DNA of 64,000 bases from Turbatrix aceti (GCA_963969345.1 OZ017767.1:434001-498000), one strand, 5' to 3'. Positions 34,533 through 45,161 are shown, counted from the stretch's first letter. Numbers and translations are program-made. The notes: generated from the sequence alone by a model not told the origin.

Positions 34533-36853
34533 ATGGCGGGTTCCGAAGCTCCTTCTTTGTCCAGGAAGCGAGCTAAGGCTGAGGTAAATTTCCTCGATGA
34601 GATCAACGGCGATCCTGCCTCTGATTCTTCGCTCATCGAGCAGCCAAGACACAAGAAAAGGAAGGTAAGCTTTATCGAGCAGCCTGAGATTTCGTATTTT
34701 GATGCCGACAATGGCTCGCACGAGGATAACGGCGAGGTGAGGAAGAAGAAGAAAAAGAAGCGGCGTGCCGAAGAAGAAAATGGCGTCGAGGAGGCTGCAG
34801 CAGCGAGCGAAGAGGTCGTAGCCGACGTTGAGCAGACCGAAGACAGCCATGCGTCTTCCAATGGCTTTTCCAACTCCAACGGCGAGCGGAACAGCAGCAG
34901 GAGTCTGAGAATGCCGGACACGTTCCAGTTCAACGACGCGGACGACAAAATGCTGGTCAGCGTCATGGATCACTGCAGGTTTGCTGACGGTCACAATCCA
35001 TCGTTTACGGAACATGTCGGACGACCGGGAAAGCGGATTTATTCTTTCACGAACAAGGTTGGTTTTTTTGAGAACGGCGAAAATAGTCACTGCCGTACTT
35101 TTTTGACGGTATATACGTGATTTTATAAAAATTATGTTTTCGAGTTTTTACAACTGCCTATTCCATTGCTAGAAACGTTTTTGGTGTTTTTTAGAGCGTA
35201 ATAACTATAAATTTAAAAAATTTTAGGCCAATTTCTAAAATTTAGGCTAGCTTTTGCCAATTTTTAAATACAATTTGGTTTGAACCGCTATTTTTTTAGA
35301 CTGTCCCCGACGTGACATTCGTCGGCAAGGAACGCGTCGATGACGACTACAACTACTCGATCGCAATCGTTAATCGAAGAACCAAGGAAGTCACGTATCG
35401 TCCCGCGGCAATGCTGCACTTTGAAGGCAAGTACAAGATCGACCGGCTCGCACTCGAAGGAAAGGAGTAAGTTTGGGGACCTGTTTTTACTATTTACAAC
35501 ATTTTGTTCGAATTGTAGGCAGAAGAAGCGAATCGACTACTCCGCGGACCACAGCATCAAGGGCGAGGATGCGAAGGATATTCGGCGCCAGCTTACCGCT
35601 CAGTTTGGCTCGGACAGGTCAAACAAGATGTTGGAGACTGCTGGTCGGCGAATGATTAACGATGTAGGTTTTTTGTGTTCTTCAAAATTAGGAACATGTA
35701 TTTTACATTTTAAAATTAGTCTGTAAAGCCTTTGTCAGCTTCGAAAGACCGGTTTTCCGCTTGAGATCGCACTAAAAAACAATTTTTTCTTTTGATCAAA
35801 GACAAAATCTTCGATTCTGAAAGTCTAGCTTTTTTAATTTTTGTTTTGATTTTCAGTCCACGCTCCAAACGATGGCGAAGACAACGTTCGCTGGCTCAGA
35901 CCCTGGCGATTTGAAAAAGGTCGCTGCCGATCTGAAAGACATCAAACCCGAAGCCAAGTCGTCTGTCTTGCCGAAGGCGAACACGGATACGACAATTCCG
36001 AGCAAGATCTACCCCAAGACCCTGTTCTACAGCGCAGCACTCGTCGAACAATACGGCCTCGCTGCCTCCGAGTTCTTCAAAATTTATTCCACGAAAGAAG
36101 AACTCCTGGTCAAGGGTATGCTCAGCCAAGCCTGTGATTTTATTAAAATTTTGATTTTTGCAGGCATTCCCAAGTTTGTGGCAGCGACTGCAGCGAGATG
36201 GATGGATGCGAACGACCAGCTAAAGTCATTCCTGCTTGCCAAGATGTGCGCCATGAGTTACATCATCAAGATTGCAAGGTCGGAGAAGACTTCGCGGCTT
36301 GTCGCCTTTGAATCCGGTTTACGCTACAAGGCAGGCTTGCCCGAAGGCATTATGGATCATGTTTTTTCGGAGTATACGAGTGAGTTTTTGCCCAAATAAT
36401 ATTTCGTTTTAGGTTCGAGAACTGACATGTTAGATCTCAAAGAAGGAAATTTCTTTCGAGAAAAAACATTGTAAATTTTTTTACCAAGATTATTATTTCG
36501 AATTTCATCTTTAGCCTGTCAATTTAACCGACCCAAAGTCTCCATCTCGAATCAGGACTACGATCGCCTTCTGGCCCACTGCCTCGCCATGCTTCTGATC
36601 TACAACGACTTTGTGCTGCCAGTATCGGTCTTTTTCTCCGAACGAGTCCCTGACAGATGTGTTGACGCTTCTCTGCGTGCTCTCGGCTGCCAGTATGTTT
36701 TTTGTTTTTGTTTTGAGTTTGTCTTTGAATGTCAATTTTTTCAGAGTATCATCAGCGAATGCCGAACAGGCTATCAAGTTTAACTCCCACAAAGTCGCGC
36801 GTCTCATCGAACCTCCCGGCGCAGGTGGAACAAAGTTCCGACGTCGTCGGTGA
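34533..36853 (+). CDS. RNA polymerase I subunit A49 (POLR1E/PAF53)
   Basis: Seven exons (34533-35057, 35300-35466, 35519-35663, 35857-36115, 36164-36379, 36515-36692, 36745-36853) give 532 residues, longer than the usual 400-480. The excess is an acidic, Lys-rich N-terminal region (KKKKKKRR run at about residue 70). The conserved part has YNYSIAIVNRRTKEVTYRPA, the A49 N-terminal dimerisation fold, then QKKRIDY and the tandem winged-helix region ending in GGTKFRRRR. A49 forms a heterodimer with A34.5/CAST and supports rRNA-gene initiation and elongation in the nucleolus. TTTTTTCAG ends at 34529, three bases before the ATG, suggesting trans-splicing of a downstream operon gene. Confidence 0.87.
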
Positions 36854-37093
36854 TTGTTTTCTTTTGTTATTTTTTCAGTTGTTGTTTTTGTTGTGTTTTT
36901 TGTCCGTTTTGGTGACTTTGACTTTTTTAGGATTTGAAGTTAAATTTTTTTTATTTTTGAGTACTTGAATTGAACACGGACCCAAAAGATCAAAACACAA
37001 AAATTCGTTTAGAGACCATTCGAAAATTGGGAACCCGCTTTCTAACTGACGACCCAAAATGAGATTTTTCGATTCGAATTTGCTTTTAGGACT

Positions 37094-37551
37094 TTATTTC
37101 GGGTTATTACATGTGACAGTTTGCGTTGGAAGTGTCCTAGATGCCGTTCTGCTTCTTGCATCGTGTCGTTCAAGCTTGCAAATAAGTTGTGGCGGATGAT
37201 GGATGACACCAGTTTTTGGAGTCATAAAGTCGAGAGTTAGACCAACGATTCGATCGTTCTGAATGCGTAGACGAATCTGCCACCAAAAACAGTCGCCATA
37301 TTGCTGAAATGCTTTTTGAAAAGATGGAAGATTTCGGACGAGGGTCAGCGCTTCGGTGGCGAAGTTTTTGCCACTGAAAAAGAAATTTGTGGAAAATGAT
37401 TTTGAATACGGTCATTTTGCTTCTCCACAAACGCGAATTCCATCAAAAAAACCTACGTTGTTGCACACATCGACGAAAGAGATCCGCAAGGTACCTGTTG
37501 TCCAAAAATTTGAGGAACAAACATGAGTGCTAAAATTATAGCCACAATCAT
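37094..37551 (-). CDS. Small secreted protein, family unknown
   Basis: This gene appears only after splicing two exons (37551-37457, 37373-37094), giving 124 residues. Exon 1 encodes a strong signal peptide (MIVAIILALMFVPQIFGQQ). The mature part of about 105 residues has five cysteines (PCGS, SMCA, DCFWW, LICK, VTCN) and a compact middle, SFQKAFQQYGDCFWWQIRLR. The intron has GTAGGT donor and CTTTTTCAG acceptor, in phase. A CTTTATAA element lies on this strand at 37615-37608, about 57 bases before the ATG. The odd cysteine count could mean a dimer or an imperfect exon border. I do not recognise the family. Confidence 0.6.
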
Positions 37552-38240
37552 AAAATACTAATGGCTACTATTTTTTATGCAATGATTATTGCCAGGTGGG
37601 CTCGGTCTTATAAAGCCTTTTCCGGCTTGTTACCTGAGCAAGGATGATCCAACATTCCAGGGCGCATCTGCCTAAATATCCAACGCTGTTTTTTTCAGCT
37701 TGATTGTAAACATGTTTACAAATTTGCAATTTCTGCATGTTCCTAAACATTTTTTGGATCTGCTGTTTGTTTGCATATCGGGTTGAAAACTCAAAACAAA
37801 AATTGTGTTTGTTCTACGTGAATTATATAACTCGACAAAGCAAATTAATTAGGTAGTGACACATTCATTTTAGGGAATAAGGAATTACGAATTCTTTGTG
37901 AAAAGTCGGGAGACATCTAAACAAATTTTTGTCCCATCATTATTTGTCGATGCTTGTCTTTTTTCGCACAGTTACACTCTCTGTACAGTTATCTTTTCTA
38001 CATGTCGTGCTTACGTTCAAGAGAACCACCGTGAGTTTTTTTTAATAGTTTTTAGGACTGATTAGAAAAATTGTTCGTAGTCAAAACGAGGAATTAGAAC
38101 TTGTTGATAAAACGGCGTTTTTTTTTTTTGATTTTTCAGCGCAAAAAGGAACAAAAACTTTAGAAAACTCTCTGTTTTAATCAATTTTGAAGACCCCTGC
38201 AAAAGAAACAAAAATTCAGATTTTTAGAACGGATCCTAAC
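37552..38240. other. Divergent upstream regions with a TATA-like box
   Basis: Space between the small secreted gene and the nuclear-receptor-like exon. It contains CTTTATAA on the minus strand at 37615-37608. On the plus strand a TTTTTCAG acceptor ends near 38139, about 100 bases upstream of the ATG at 38241. Otherwise it is AT-rich with no gene. Confidence 0.4.
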
Positions 38241-38505
38241 ATGTGGGGTTGTCCTACAAAATCAGAGCTCGCCGCTAAGACTCTGAGCGACTCACCGCCA
38301 GATCCACATCTGAGCTCTGATCTGATGAGCTCGGCTTCCAACTCGACATCGTCAACGATCCTCCCAATTACTACAATTTCTTCAACCTCGTCAAAAACAA
38401 CAATATCAACAACCACTACAACTAATGAAGTTTGTTGTTGCTTTGGTTACTGTTACGCGAGTACGAGTTGGTGCAACGCGTGTAAAGCCTTTGTCACGGG
38501 CCTGC
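38241..38505 (+). pseudogene. Possible nuclear-receptor-like first exon, cut by a retrotransposon fragment
   Basis: The frame from ATG 38241 encodes MWGCPTKSELAAKTL and then a Ser/Thr-rich stretch of about 45 residues, like a nuclear receptor A/B region. It ends with GYCYASTSWCNACKAF, resembling the first zinc finger of nematode receptors (GYHYGASSCNACKAFF), though the first Cys pair is not canonical. Immediately after this the Ty3/gypsy sequence starts. No continuation of a DNA-binding domain is seen beyond the element at 41493. An alternative is that GTTTGT at 38430 is a donor and the Cys stretch is chance. This is a tentative call. Confidence 0.3.
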
Positions 38506-38514
38506 GGCGCGTCA

Positions 38515-41175
38515 CGGGCCTGCATCGATTTCAGTACCGGACTGAATGACGCCCTCGAACTGCACCGGCATCAACTGCCATTGCCGGAGGATATTTTCGC
38601 AAAGCTCAATGGTTGCTCGGTATTTTCGCAGTTGGATCTCAGCGACGCTTATCTCCAGATCGAGCTCGACGAAGCGTCACAAGAGCTGTGTACTGTGGCT
38701 ACGCACAAGGGACTTTTCCGCTACCGACGACTCGCTTTCGGAATCAAGTCAGCTCCAAGCATATTCCAGGAACAGATGGACCAGATGCTGGCAGGTCATG
38801 CGCATGCAGTCGCCTACCTCGACGACATCATCATCGCGAGCCCGGACCAGAAATCACACGAGGAGCATCTTCGCGACGTCCTTCGCCGGATCCAAGATTT
38901 CGGATTTCGACTGAGTCCAAGCAAGTGTTCGCTGGCCAAGCCGAGTATCAAGTATTTGGGCCTAATCGTGGATGCCAACGGACGGCGTCTCGATTCCAAG
39001 AAGATCGCGGTCATCAAGGACATGCCCGCCCCGACGAACGTGACCGAGGTCCGCGCCTTCTGCGGCCTCATCAACCACTACCAGAAGTTTGTCAAGGACC
39101 TACAGGACGCCAGGCAACCCTTGGATCAGCTTACGATCACGGGCGCTGAATGGAAATGGGCGGAAGCAGAGCAAGCAGCTTTCGACCGATGCAAGGATTT
39201 ATTTTCGTCCGAGCTGACCCTGACCCACTACGACCCGCGACTACCCATCATTGTATCGGCGGATGCCTCCGAAACAGGCATTGGCGGCGCGTTGCAACAC
39301 AGGTGCCCAGACGGCAACCTACGCGCCGTGGCTTACTTCTCCCGCACGCTGTCCAGCGCGGAGAAGAATTACAGCCAAACAGAGAAGGAGGGACTGGCGA
39401 TCATCCACGCGGTGAAAACGTTTCACAAGATGATCTATGGCCGCCGCTTCTGTCTCCAGACAGACCACCGCACGCTACTCACCATCTTCAGCGGTAGCAG
39501 GAAGACCGGTATTCCAGTCGCGTCGACGAATCGGCTCCAGCGGTGGGCACTCTGTCTACTGAACTACGACTTCGAGATCGTCTACGTCAAGTCCGAGGAG
39601 TTCGGACAGGCTGACGCGCTGTCAAGGCTGATCGCAAGCCAGCGAATCGACAGTGAGGAGGAGAAGGTGATAGCAGCTGTCCAAGCCATCACCGAAAGCG
39701 AGATCGACATGTACTCCATCACCAAGCAAGCAGCCGTACCGTATCCAGAGCTTCGCGACGCCACCGCAAGCGACGAAACGCTGTGCCAAGTCAAGGATTT
39801 TACTATCCACGGCTGGCCGTCCAAGGGGGCATTCCGTCAACGCCCAGACAAGGAAACCCTGCAGCCGTACTACAACCGACGAGACGAGATTGCCGTGCAC
39901 GAGGAACTCATGTGCTGCGCCGACCGCATCATCATCCCACAGCGACTCCAGTCCCGAGTTATCGCGATTCTGCACGCGGGCCACCCAGGTACCGAGAAGA
40001 TGATTCAGCTTGCTCGAGCTTACTCCTACTGGCCAAACATGAAGCACGACATTGACCAAGCAGTACGTCAATGCCAAGAATGTGCGCAAAATGCGACGCA
40101 GCCACTCAAGGCACCCCTCGCTCCATGGCCCAAGCCGACGCGGCCCTGGCAGCATCTGCACGTCGATTTCGCGGGGCCGATTCGCGAACGTTATTTCTTC
40201 GTTATTATCGACTCGCTGACGAAATATCCCGTTATTGAAACCATGAGCACCATCACGGCTGCTCGGACAATCGCCGTGCTCAAGGACGTGTTCTCGACCT
40301 TCGGTCTCCCGGAGACTCTGGTCAGTGATAACGGCACGCAGTTCACTTCACGAGAATTCCAAGTGTTCTGTGAAGCCAACGGCATCAAGCACAGTCGCTC
40401 CCCGCCGTACCATCCTGCAAGCAATGGTCAAGCGGAGCGCTACGTCCGTACGCTGAAGGACGGTCTAAAGAAGAACGCCAACGTGTCGGATTTACATGAA
40501 GCAGTCCGCCTCATCCAGCTCCGTATCCGAATGACACCCAGCCAGTTGGTCCCGGGTGGGGTCAGCCCTGCAGAAGCTCTATTCGGCCGGCAACCAAGGT
40601 CAACTCTGGACCTGATGAAGCCACCAGCGCCATACGAGCCAGCATCGACCAAGGCGAAGAAGCAGTATGATCGCCACCACGGTGTTCGGAGCCGCATCTT
40701 CGAGACCGGTGACCCCGTCTGGTACCGCCATCGAAACCACGGAAAGTGGAAACCAGGTGTTATCATGCGACGTCGCGGCCAAGTCATCTATGAAGTAAAA
40801 GAAGACTCAGGCGACTTCAGCGTGTACCATGTCAACCAACTGCGTGACAGACCAGGCGCCCAGCCAGCTATTCTACCCTCGCCAGATGACGACGACGAAG
40901 ACGCCCCGATGTCATGGGCCCCGGTCACGCTCCCGGTCACCCCGATTCCGACTACGCCAGTCACCCCTGCCCAGGCAACGACGCCTCCAGCATCCCCGTC
41001 GACTCTCATTGCTCAGACGGCCCCCGTGACTCCGGCTACCGATCCTCCAACCTCGCCGACGGTTTCCGAGCCGCGCACTCCGCAAGCTCCTGTACGCCGG
41101 TCCCGCAGAATCCGGAACAAACCAAACCGACTCGTCGTCGACCATTCCTCCAAGCAGACATATCTCGAGGAATAG
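38515..41175 (+). CDS. Ty3/gypsy pol fragment: RT (partial), RNase H, integrase
   Basis: The uninterrupted frame begins within RT at RACIDFSTGLNDAL. Motifs in order: FSQLDLSDAYLQIELDE, AFGIKSAPSIFQ, YLDDIIIAS (the YxDD box), then RNase H with VSADASETGIGGAL and QTDHRTL. The integrase has a zinc-binding domain (HAGHPGTEKM, CQECAQ), the catalytic core (HVDFAGP, SDNGTQF, NGQAERY), and a C-terminal GPY/F-like region (GDPVWYRHRNHGKWKPGVI) with a Pro/Thr-rich tail. The GLNDALE-type RT start recalls the Mdg3/CsRn1-like part of the family, a loose impression. The frame is open upstream to an ATG at 38425, but that part is host sequence. The copy cannot move by itself. Confidence 0.9.
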   Translation, partial: RACIDFSTGLNDALELHRHQLPLPEDIFAKLNGCSVFSQLDLSDAYLQIELDEASQELCTVATHKGLFRYRRLAFGIKSAPSIFQEQMDQMLAGHAHAVAYLDDIIIASPDQKSHEEHLRDVLRRIQDFGFRLSPSKCSLAKPSIKYLGLIVDANGRRLDSKKIAVIKDMPAPTNVTEVRAFCGLINHYQKFVKDLQDARQPLDQLTITGAEWKWAEAEQAAFDRCKDLFSSELTLTHYDPRLPIIVSADASETGIGGALQHRCPDGNLRAVAYFSRTLSSAEKNYSQTEKEGLAIIHAVKTFHKMIYGRRFCLQTDHRTLLTIFSGSRKTGIPVASTNRLQRWALCLLNYDFEIVYVKSEEFGQADALSRLIASQRIDSEEEKVIAAVQAITESEIDMYSITKQAAVPYPELRDATASDETLCQVKDFTIHGWPSKGAFRQRPDKETLQPYYNRRDEIAVHEELMCCADRIIIPQRLQSRVIAILHAGHPGTEKMIQLARAYSYWPNMKHDIDQAVRQCQECAQNATQPLKAPLAPWPKPTRPWQHLHVDFAGPIRERYFFVIIDSLTKYPVIETMSTITAARTIAVLKDVFSTFGLPETLVSDNGTQFTSREFQVFCEANGIKHSRSPPYHPASNGQAERYVRTLKDGLKKNANVSDLHEAVRLIQLRIRMTPSQLVPGGVSPAEALFGRQPRSTLDLMKPPAPYEPASTKAKKQYDRHHGVRSRIFETGDPVWYRHRNHGKWKPGVIMRRRGQVIYEVKEDSGDFSVYHVNQLRDRPGAQPAILPSPDDDDEDAPMSWAPVTLPVTPIPTTPVTPAQATTPPASPSTLIAQTAPVTPATDPPTSPTVSEPRTPQAPVRRSRRIRNKPNRLVVDHSSKQTYLEE

Positions 41176-41221
41176 CCTCTGCCCCGATTCTGTGTCCTGT
41201 AGTTTCTCTGAGAGAGGAAAG

Positions 41222-41492
41222 TGTTGAGCGATGACATTCCCTGTGCACGTGCGTGCAATTAGCATGAAGTCTCGCTCAGAGAGTAGGATGAAAAGATAGT
41301 TCCCTCATTCCCTTGTCCCAGTTGTTGTTGTCGAACTGTCGGGAGCAGTAGATCATTCCTCTGTCCACGATCACTCTCCGGCACGACCTTACCTCACGCT
41401 AACCCTAGACCTCAACCCAGCGGAACTCCACCCTTGTTGAGGTCTTGCTTGTGGCCGATAAAACTAAGTCAGAACGACTCAATACGGTTACA
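41222..41492 (+). repeat. 3' LTR of the Ty3/gypsy element
   Basis: The 271-bp segment begins TGTTGAGCGATGACA and ends GACTCAATACGGTTACA, with the TG...CA ends of LTRs. It directly follows a purine-rich tract and lies 46 bp after the pol stop. A GATAAAAC polyadenylation-like site lies near 41457. Because the 5' LTR is missing, LTR identity cannot be used to date it. Confidence 0.75.
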
Positions 41493-41705
41493 GTTACTAA
41501 TTTTTAGATTGTAATATTTATAGACAGATTACTCCGATTCGAACACCACTTTGGGTAAAATTCTTTTCATATTCATCGGAGAATACAGCTGCAGCATAAT
41601 GTAGTTTGTGAAAAAAATTTACCTGTATTTATTATGTAGTTTTTTGTATGTGAATTGCCGTACAATACAAGACATTGACAAAATGATGCTGCATACCATG
41701 AATAT

Positions 41706-41819
41706 CAGGGTTACGAAATTCTCATGGGAATTAGAAATACGGGAACTATCCCATAGGACTCCTATGGGGAATATCATGGGAGCCGCAAAACAGATTCCCA
41801 TAAATTTGGCAACATGTCA
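41706..41819. mobile_element. Decayed copy of the CAGGGTGGCGAAA hAT-type MITE
   Basis: The left end CAGGGTTACGAAATTCTC is followed by ATGGGAATTAGAAATA, matching the element at 49430-49796 almost base for base. Several CCCATAGGA and CCTATGGGG palindromic units follow. The right end near ATTTGGCAACATG resembles the inverse terminal repeat with substitutions. It is shorter than the full element and lacks a clear target duplication. Confidence 0.6.
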
Positions 41820-41889
41820 TGTAAATCGGAAAAAAATCTTTTAGAAGCGCCAGTTGCTCTGTCAGTCAGTTTATCTTCTCTTCTACGAG

Positions 41890-44691
41890 ATGCGCGACCC
41901 AAACGCACTCGCTTTCGAAAACGGTAACTATACGGACTTGACGTTGAGCGACGACCCCGACTTGTCGGAAGCCGGTGAGGACACCGAAAATCTTTCGTCG
42001 TTTGACAATATCACGGACGACGAACGTCCTTTCGTCATCCGATTAAATCGAAATACCGAGGCCTGGTTAAGGCAGAGCCCGTTGTATCCACTGTGGTCTC
42101 GTTGGGCTCGGCCTTGTTGCTGCATCCGTCGGCATTGCTGGAAGATCCTCGCGACCTTATTATTTATCGTTGCTGTCATAGTGGTGTCGTGCTTTTACTT
42201 TTTGCCCGCTCTCGCCAAGGTAACATTTTTAAACAATTTTTTGTGGAAGATTGATCAATTTACTGTGTTTTAGAAAAGCGACACTACAGAAAAAGAATTA
42301 TCATGCACCGATCGAGCAAAAGAAACAGCTTTGTCAAATTGGTTTAACTATTTTGAAGCTTGTCCACGGAATACGGAAGAACAGTTAAGAATATATACCC
42401 TAGTTGATATGAGCTTAAAAAATTGCACGAAAAAAGAAAGAGAAGATTATCAAACCCCGCTGTTTTATGTCGTGTTGCAAACATACTGCCCTGAAATATA
42501 TGTGAGCTTTTTTTTTGATTTTGTGGTCGTTAACCAAAAATTATGGTTTCTCTGAAAATAGTAATAATTCGGGTAAAGGGTCAGACCGGTATGTCATGTG
42601 GCACACCCAATGGTTAAGCATAGGACGCTCTCGATGTCTGACTCTCTTCTGCGCTCTCTGGTCCCTCACTGATTTCTTTTCGTTCAGCGCGCGTCGCTCT
42701 CATGAAGAGAGATTTTCCCGTTGCCCGAGCGCGCTGGTCGAATTAGTTCCAAAAAAAGGAATTTTGGGCCAAATTTGGAAATTTTTACTTTTTCAAATTA
42801 GATTTGTAATTAGAATAATATTTGAAGCATTTTGATGTGTTTTTCAGAATTCTGGGACAATTTTTGATCAAAATCGAGTAGGGTACGGTAGAAAAAATCC
42901 ACGGATCTTTGAAATGCCGATAGAAAGCTGAAAATTTCAGGGTAGACTAAAAACAAAATTTCCTTTCGAATGGCATACTCAGTTTTTTGATTGCGTGTCG
43001 ATAAATGTCCGAAAAAACGGTTTTCTTCGGAAATTTGAAAAATTCGGTACTTTCTAGAACTTGGATCAAAAAATGAATATCACCAGTCGAAAGCGCAATA
43101 TCTTTTTTATCTACTGTGAAATTTTCATAGACTTACCGTATTCCTGGGGCATACGGTAGCGATTCCCCCGAACCATACTTGTTCAAGCGCCTGAGGCTAT
43201 GAGGTAGAGCGCTGCAGAACAAAGTGAAATAAAACATCTTGTAAGAAATTTTTCGGCCTACAAAACCGTGTAACTCCGGAATTTTTATCTATTTTTTTGG
43301 CTTCGCAATTTTAATTCGCGCAACATACACTCATTTTTGGTACCAATTTTCCGAAAATTGAAATCGAAAAAGTGGGGTCTGGGGGAAAAATCGGCATTCG
43401 TTCAGTTTCAAAGCAATATTGCTGAAAATTTCAGGATAGGAGTAAAAATGAATTCTAAATGCGGTGATGATATTCATTTTTTTCAATTTCGACCGAAAAA
43501 TTCCTAAAAGTTCGAATTTTCGAAAAAAAAGCATTTTTCGGAACTTTTTCGAACCTTTAAAAACAAAATAATAATATTTTTGAATTCTACAGGGTTTTTT
43601 ACGTCTGTGTTCAAGATTCATGCTACAACGCTCCAAAACTGTGTCAATGGCGATTTTTCCCCCAGACCCCACTTTTTCGATTTCAATTTTCGGAAAATTG
43701 GTACCAAAAATGAGTGTATGTTGCGCGAATTAAAATTGCGAAGCGAAAAAAATAGGTAAAAATTCGAGAGTTACATCATTTTGTAGGCCGAAAAATTTCT
43801 AACAAGATGCTTTATCTCACTTTGCTCTACAGCGCTCTACCTCATAGCCTCAGGCGTTGGAACAAGTAGGGTTCGGGAGAATCGTTACCGTATGCCCCAG
43901 GGATACGGTAAGTCTGTGAAAATTTTACAGTAGATAAAAAAGATATTGCGCTTTCGACTGGTGATATTCATTTTTTGATCCAAGTTCTAGAAAGTACCGA
44001 ATTTTTCAAATTTCCGAAGAAAACCGTTTTTTCGGACATTTATCGACACGCAATCAAAAAACTGAGTATGCCATTCGAAAGGAAATTTTGTTTTTAGTCT
44101 ACCCTGAAATTTTCAGCTTTCTATCGGCATTTCAAAGATCCGTGGATTTTTTCTTCCGAACCCTACTCGATTTTGATCAAAAATTGTCCCACAATTCCAA
44201 AAAACACATCAAAATGCTTCAAATATTATTCTAATTACAAATCTAATTTGAAAAAATAAAAAATTCCAAATTTGGCCCAAAATTCTTTTTTTTGCAACCA
44301 ATTCGACCAGCGCGCTCGGGCAGCGGGAGAATCTCTCTTCATGAGTGCGACGCGCGCTGAACGAAGAAAAACCAGTGAAAGAACAGGGAAAGCAGGATAG
44401 TCCAGACAGCCGGCGCGTGCTATGCTTAACCATTGGGTGCGTGGGTGTGCCACATGACATACCGGTCTGACCCTTCACCATAATTCGTGCTTCTTTTAGT
44501 GTTCTAACCAAATGTACGAATCTGTCTCTCCGGACATCGATTGCGAAAATTATATGAATGAAACATTCATAACATGGCTTTTCGACAAATTCAAGAAAAC
44601 ATTCAGTAACTGTAAGAACGAATCATTGAGTACTGGCTTAAATGCAGCATATAACAATGTTGCTTATCGCTGTAACGAAACAATTATGTAA
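41890..44691 (+). CDS. Single-pass (type II) membrane protein with Cys-rich ectodomain
   Basis: Three exons (41890-42219, 42274-42501, 44500-44691) give 249 residues. Residues 1-80 are acidic and cytosolic in type. A basic Cys cluster (RPCCCIRRHC) precedes one transmembrane segment (LLFIVAVIVVSCFYFLPAL). The remaining 140 residues hold eight cysteines (SCTD, ACPR, NCTK, TYCP, CSNQ, DCEN, NCKN, RCNE) and several N-x-T/S sites, resembling nematode-type eight-Cys extracellular domains such as DUF19. That match is only by spacing. The second intron (42502-44499, 1998 nt) is almost entirely a fold-back transposon. I do not recognise an orthologue. Confidence 0.7.
42572..44479. mobile_element. 1.9-kb fold-back DNA transposon derivative with 8-bp target duplication
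   Basis: Arms of about 825 bp (42572 to about 43395, and about 43650 to 44479) are inverted repeats with scattered mismatches and small indels, around a 250-bp loop. The ends are GGTAAAGGGTCAGACC and its inverse counterpart GGTCTGACCCTTCACC. ATAATTCG is present on both sides (42564-42571 and 44480-44487), an 8-bp target-site duplication. Both arms share the palindrome-rich GCGCGCGTCGC block and CCCGAGCGCGCTGGTCGAAT. No open frame for a transposase is present. It sits in the second intron of the membrane-protein gene, leaving splice sites intact. Confidence 0.85.
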
Positions 44692-44846
44692 AACCCTTTA
44701 TTTTCATCAATAACTTTAAAGAATTCGTGAATGCTGTCACCGTTATTCCAAGCTCTTCAAATCCGTTTCATTCAACATTTTTTTGTTCTTTTTTTTGATC
44801 TCAATGTTTTTTTTGCAAAGTAAAATTGTGCCAGTTCAAGCTCATT

Positions 44847-45005
44847 ATGTTCCGAAATAAACAATTTGTTGTCTTTAATATCATACTCATGTTTCACATC
44901 AGTGCCAAACAAGAGAAACCGATAAGCGACATTTACGACAACGAAGGTCCTGAAAACCGACTTACAGCATACAGTACTTTATTTTTTGACCGTACTTACA
45001 TATGA
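44847..45005 (+). CDS. Candidate 52-residue secreted peptide
   Basis: A short frame encodes 52 residues with a signal-peptide-like start (FVVFNIILMFHISA) and a polar remainder (KQEKPISDIYDNEGPENR, ending RTYI). A CCAG acceptor-like site lies 13 bases before the ATG, and an AATAAA lies at 45013, just after the stop. There are no cysteines and no dibasic sites, so it does not look like a classical neuropeptide precursor. Short AT-rich frames occur by chance, so confidence is low. Confidence 0.3.
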   Translation: MFRNKQFVVFNIILMFHISAKQEKPISDIYDNEGPENRLTAYSTLFFDRTYI

Positions 45006-45161
45006 AATTAAAAATAAACATTAACGAACGCACCATAAAATAATATTACACATTTTTTTGAGGTTTATGTAAGAATTAAAAAAATCGGTATACAATTGAC
45101 ATTTATCATTACTAGTCAGCACACATTGGCCTTGCCGTGGTTTTTGTAACCTAAATCGGTG

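Larger units (their letters stand above)
38506..41492 (+). mobile_element. 5'-truncated Ty3/gypsy LTR retrotransposon
   Basis: The fragment keeps the pol region from inside reverse transcriptase to the 3' LTR and lacks the 5' LTR, gag, protease and the start of RT. The left junction lies in an 18-bp-period direct repeat: GTCACGGGCCTGC at 38493-38505 and again at 38511-38523. At the right a polypurine tract (GAGAGAGGAAAG, 41210-41221) precedes an LTR that starts TGTTGAGC. The single long open frame suggests the insertion or truncation is fairly recent. No second copy is seen in the window. Confidence 0.88.

Noticed and set aside
38425..38514. ATG at 38425 as the true start of the retrotransposon pol gene
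   Set aside because: The first 30 codons match no RT and are shared with the host exon in another frame; RT similarity begins only at about 38515.
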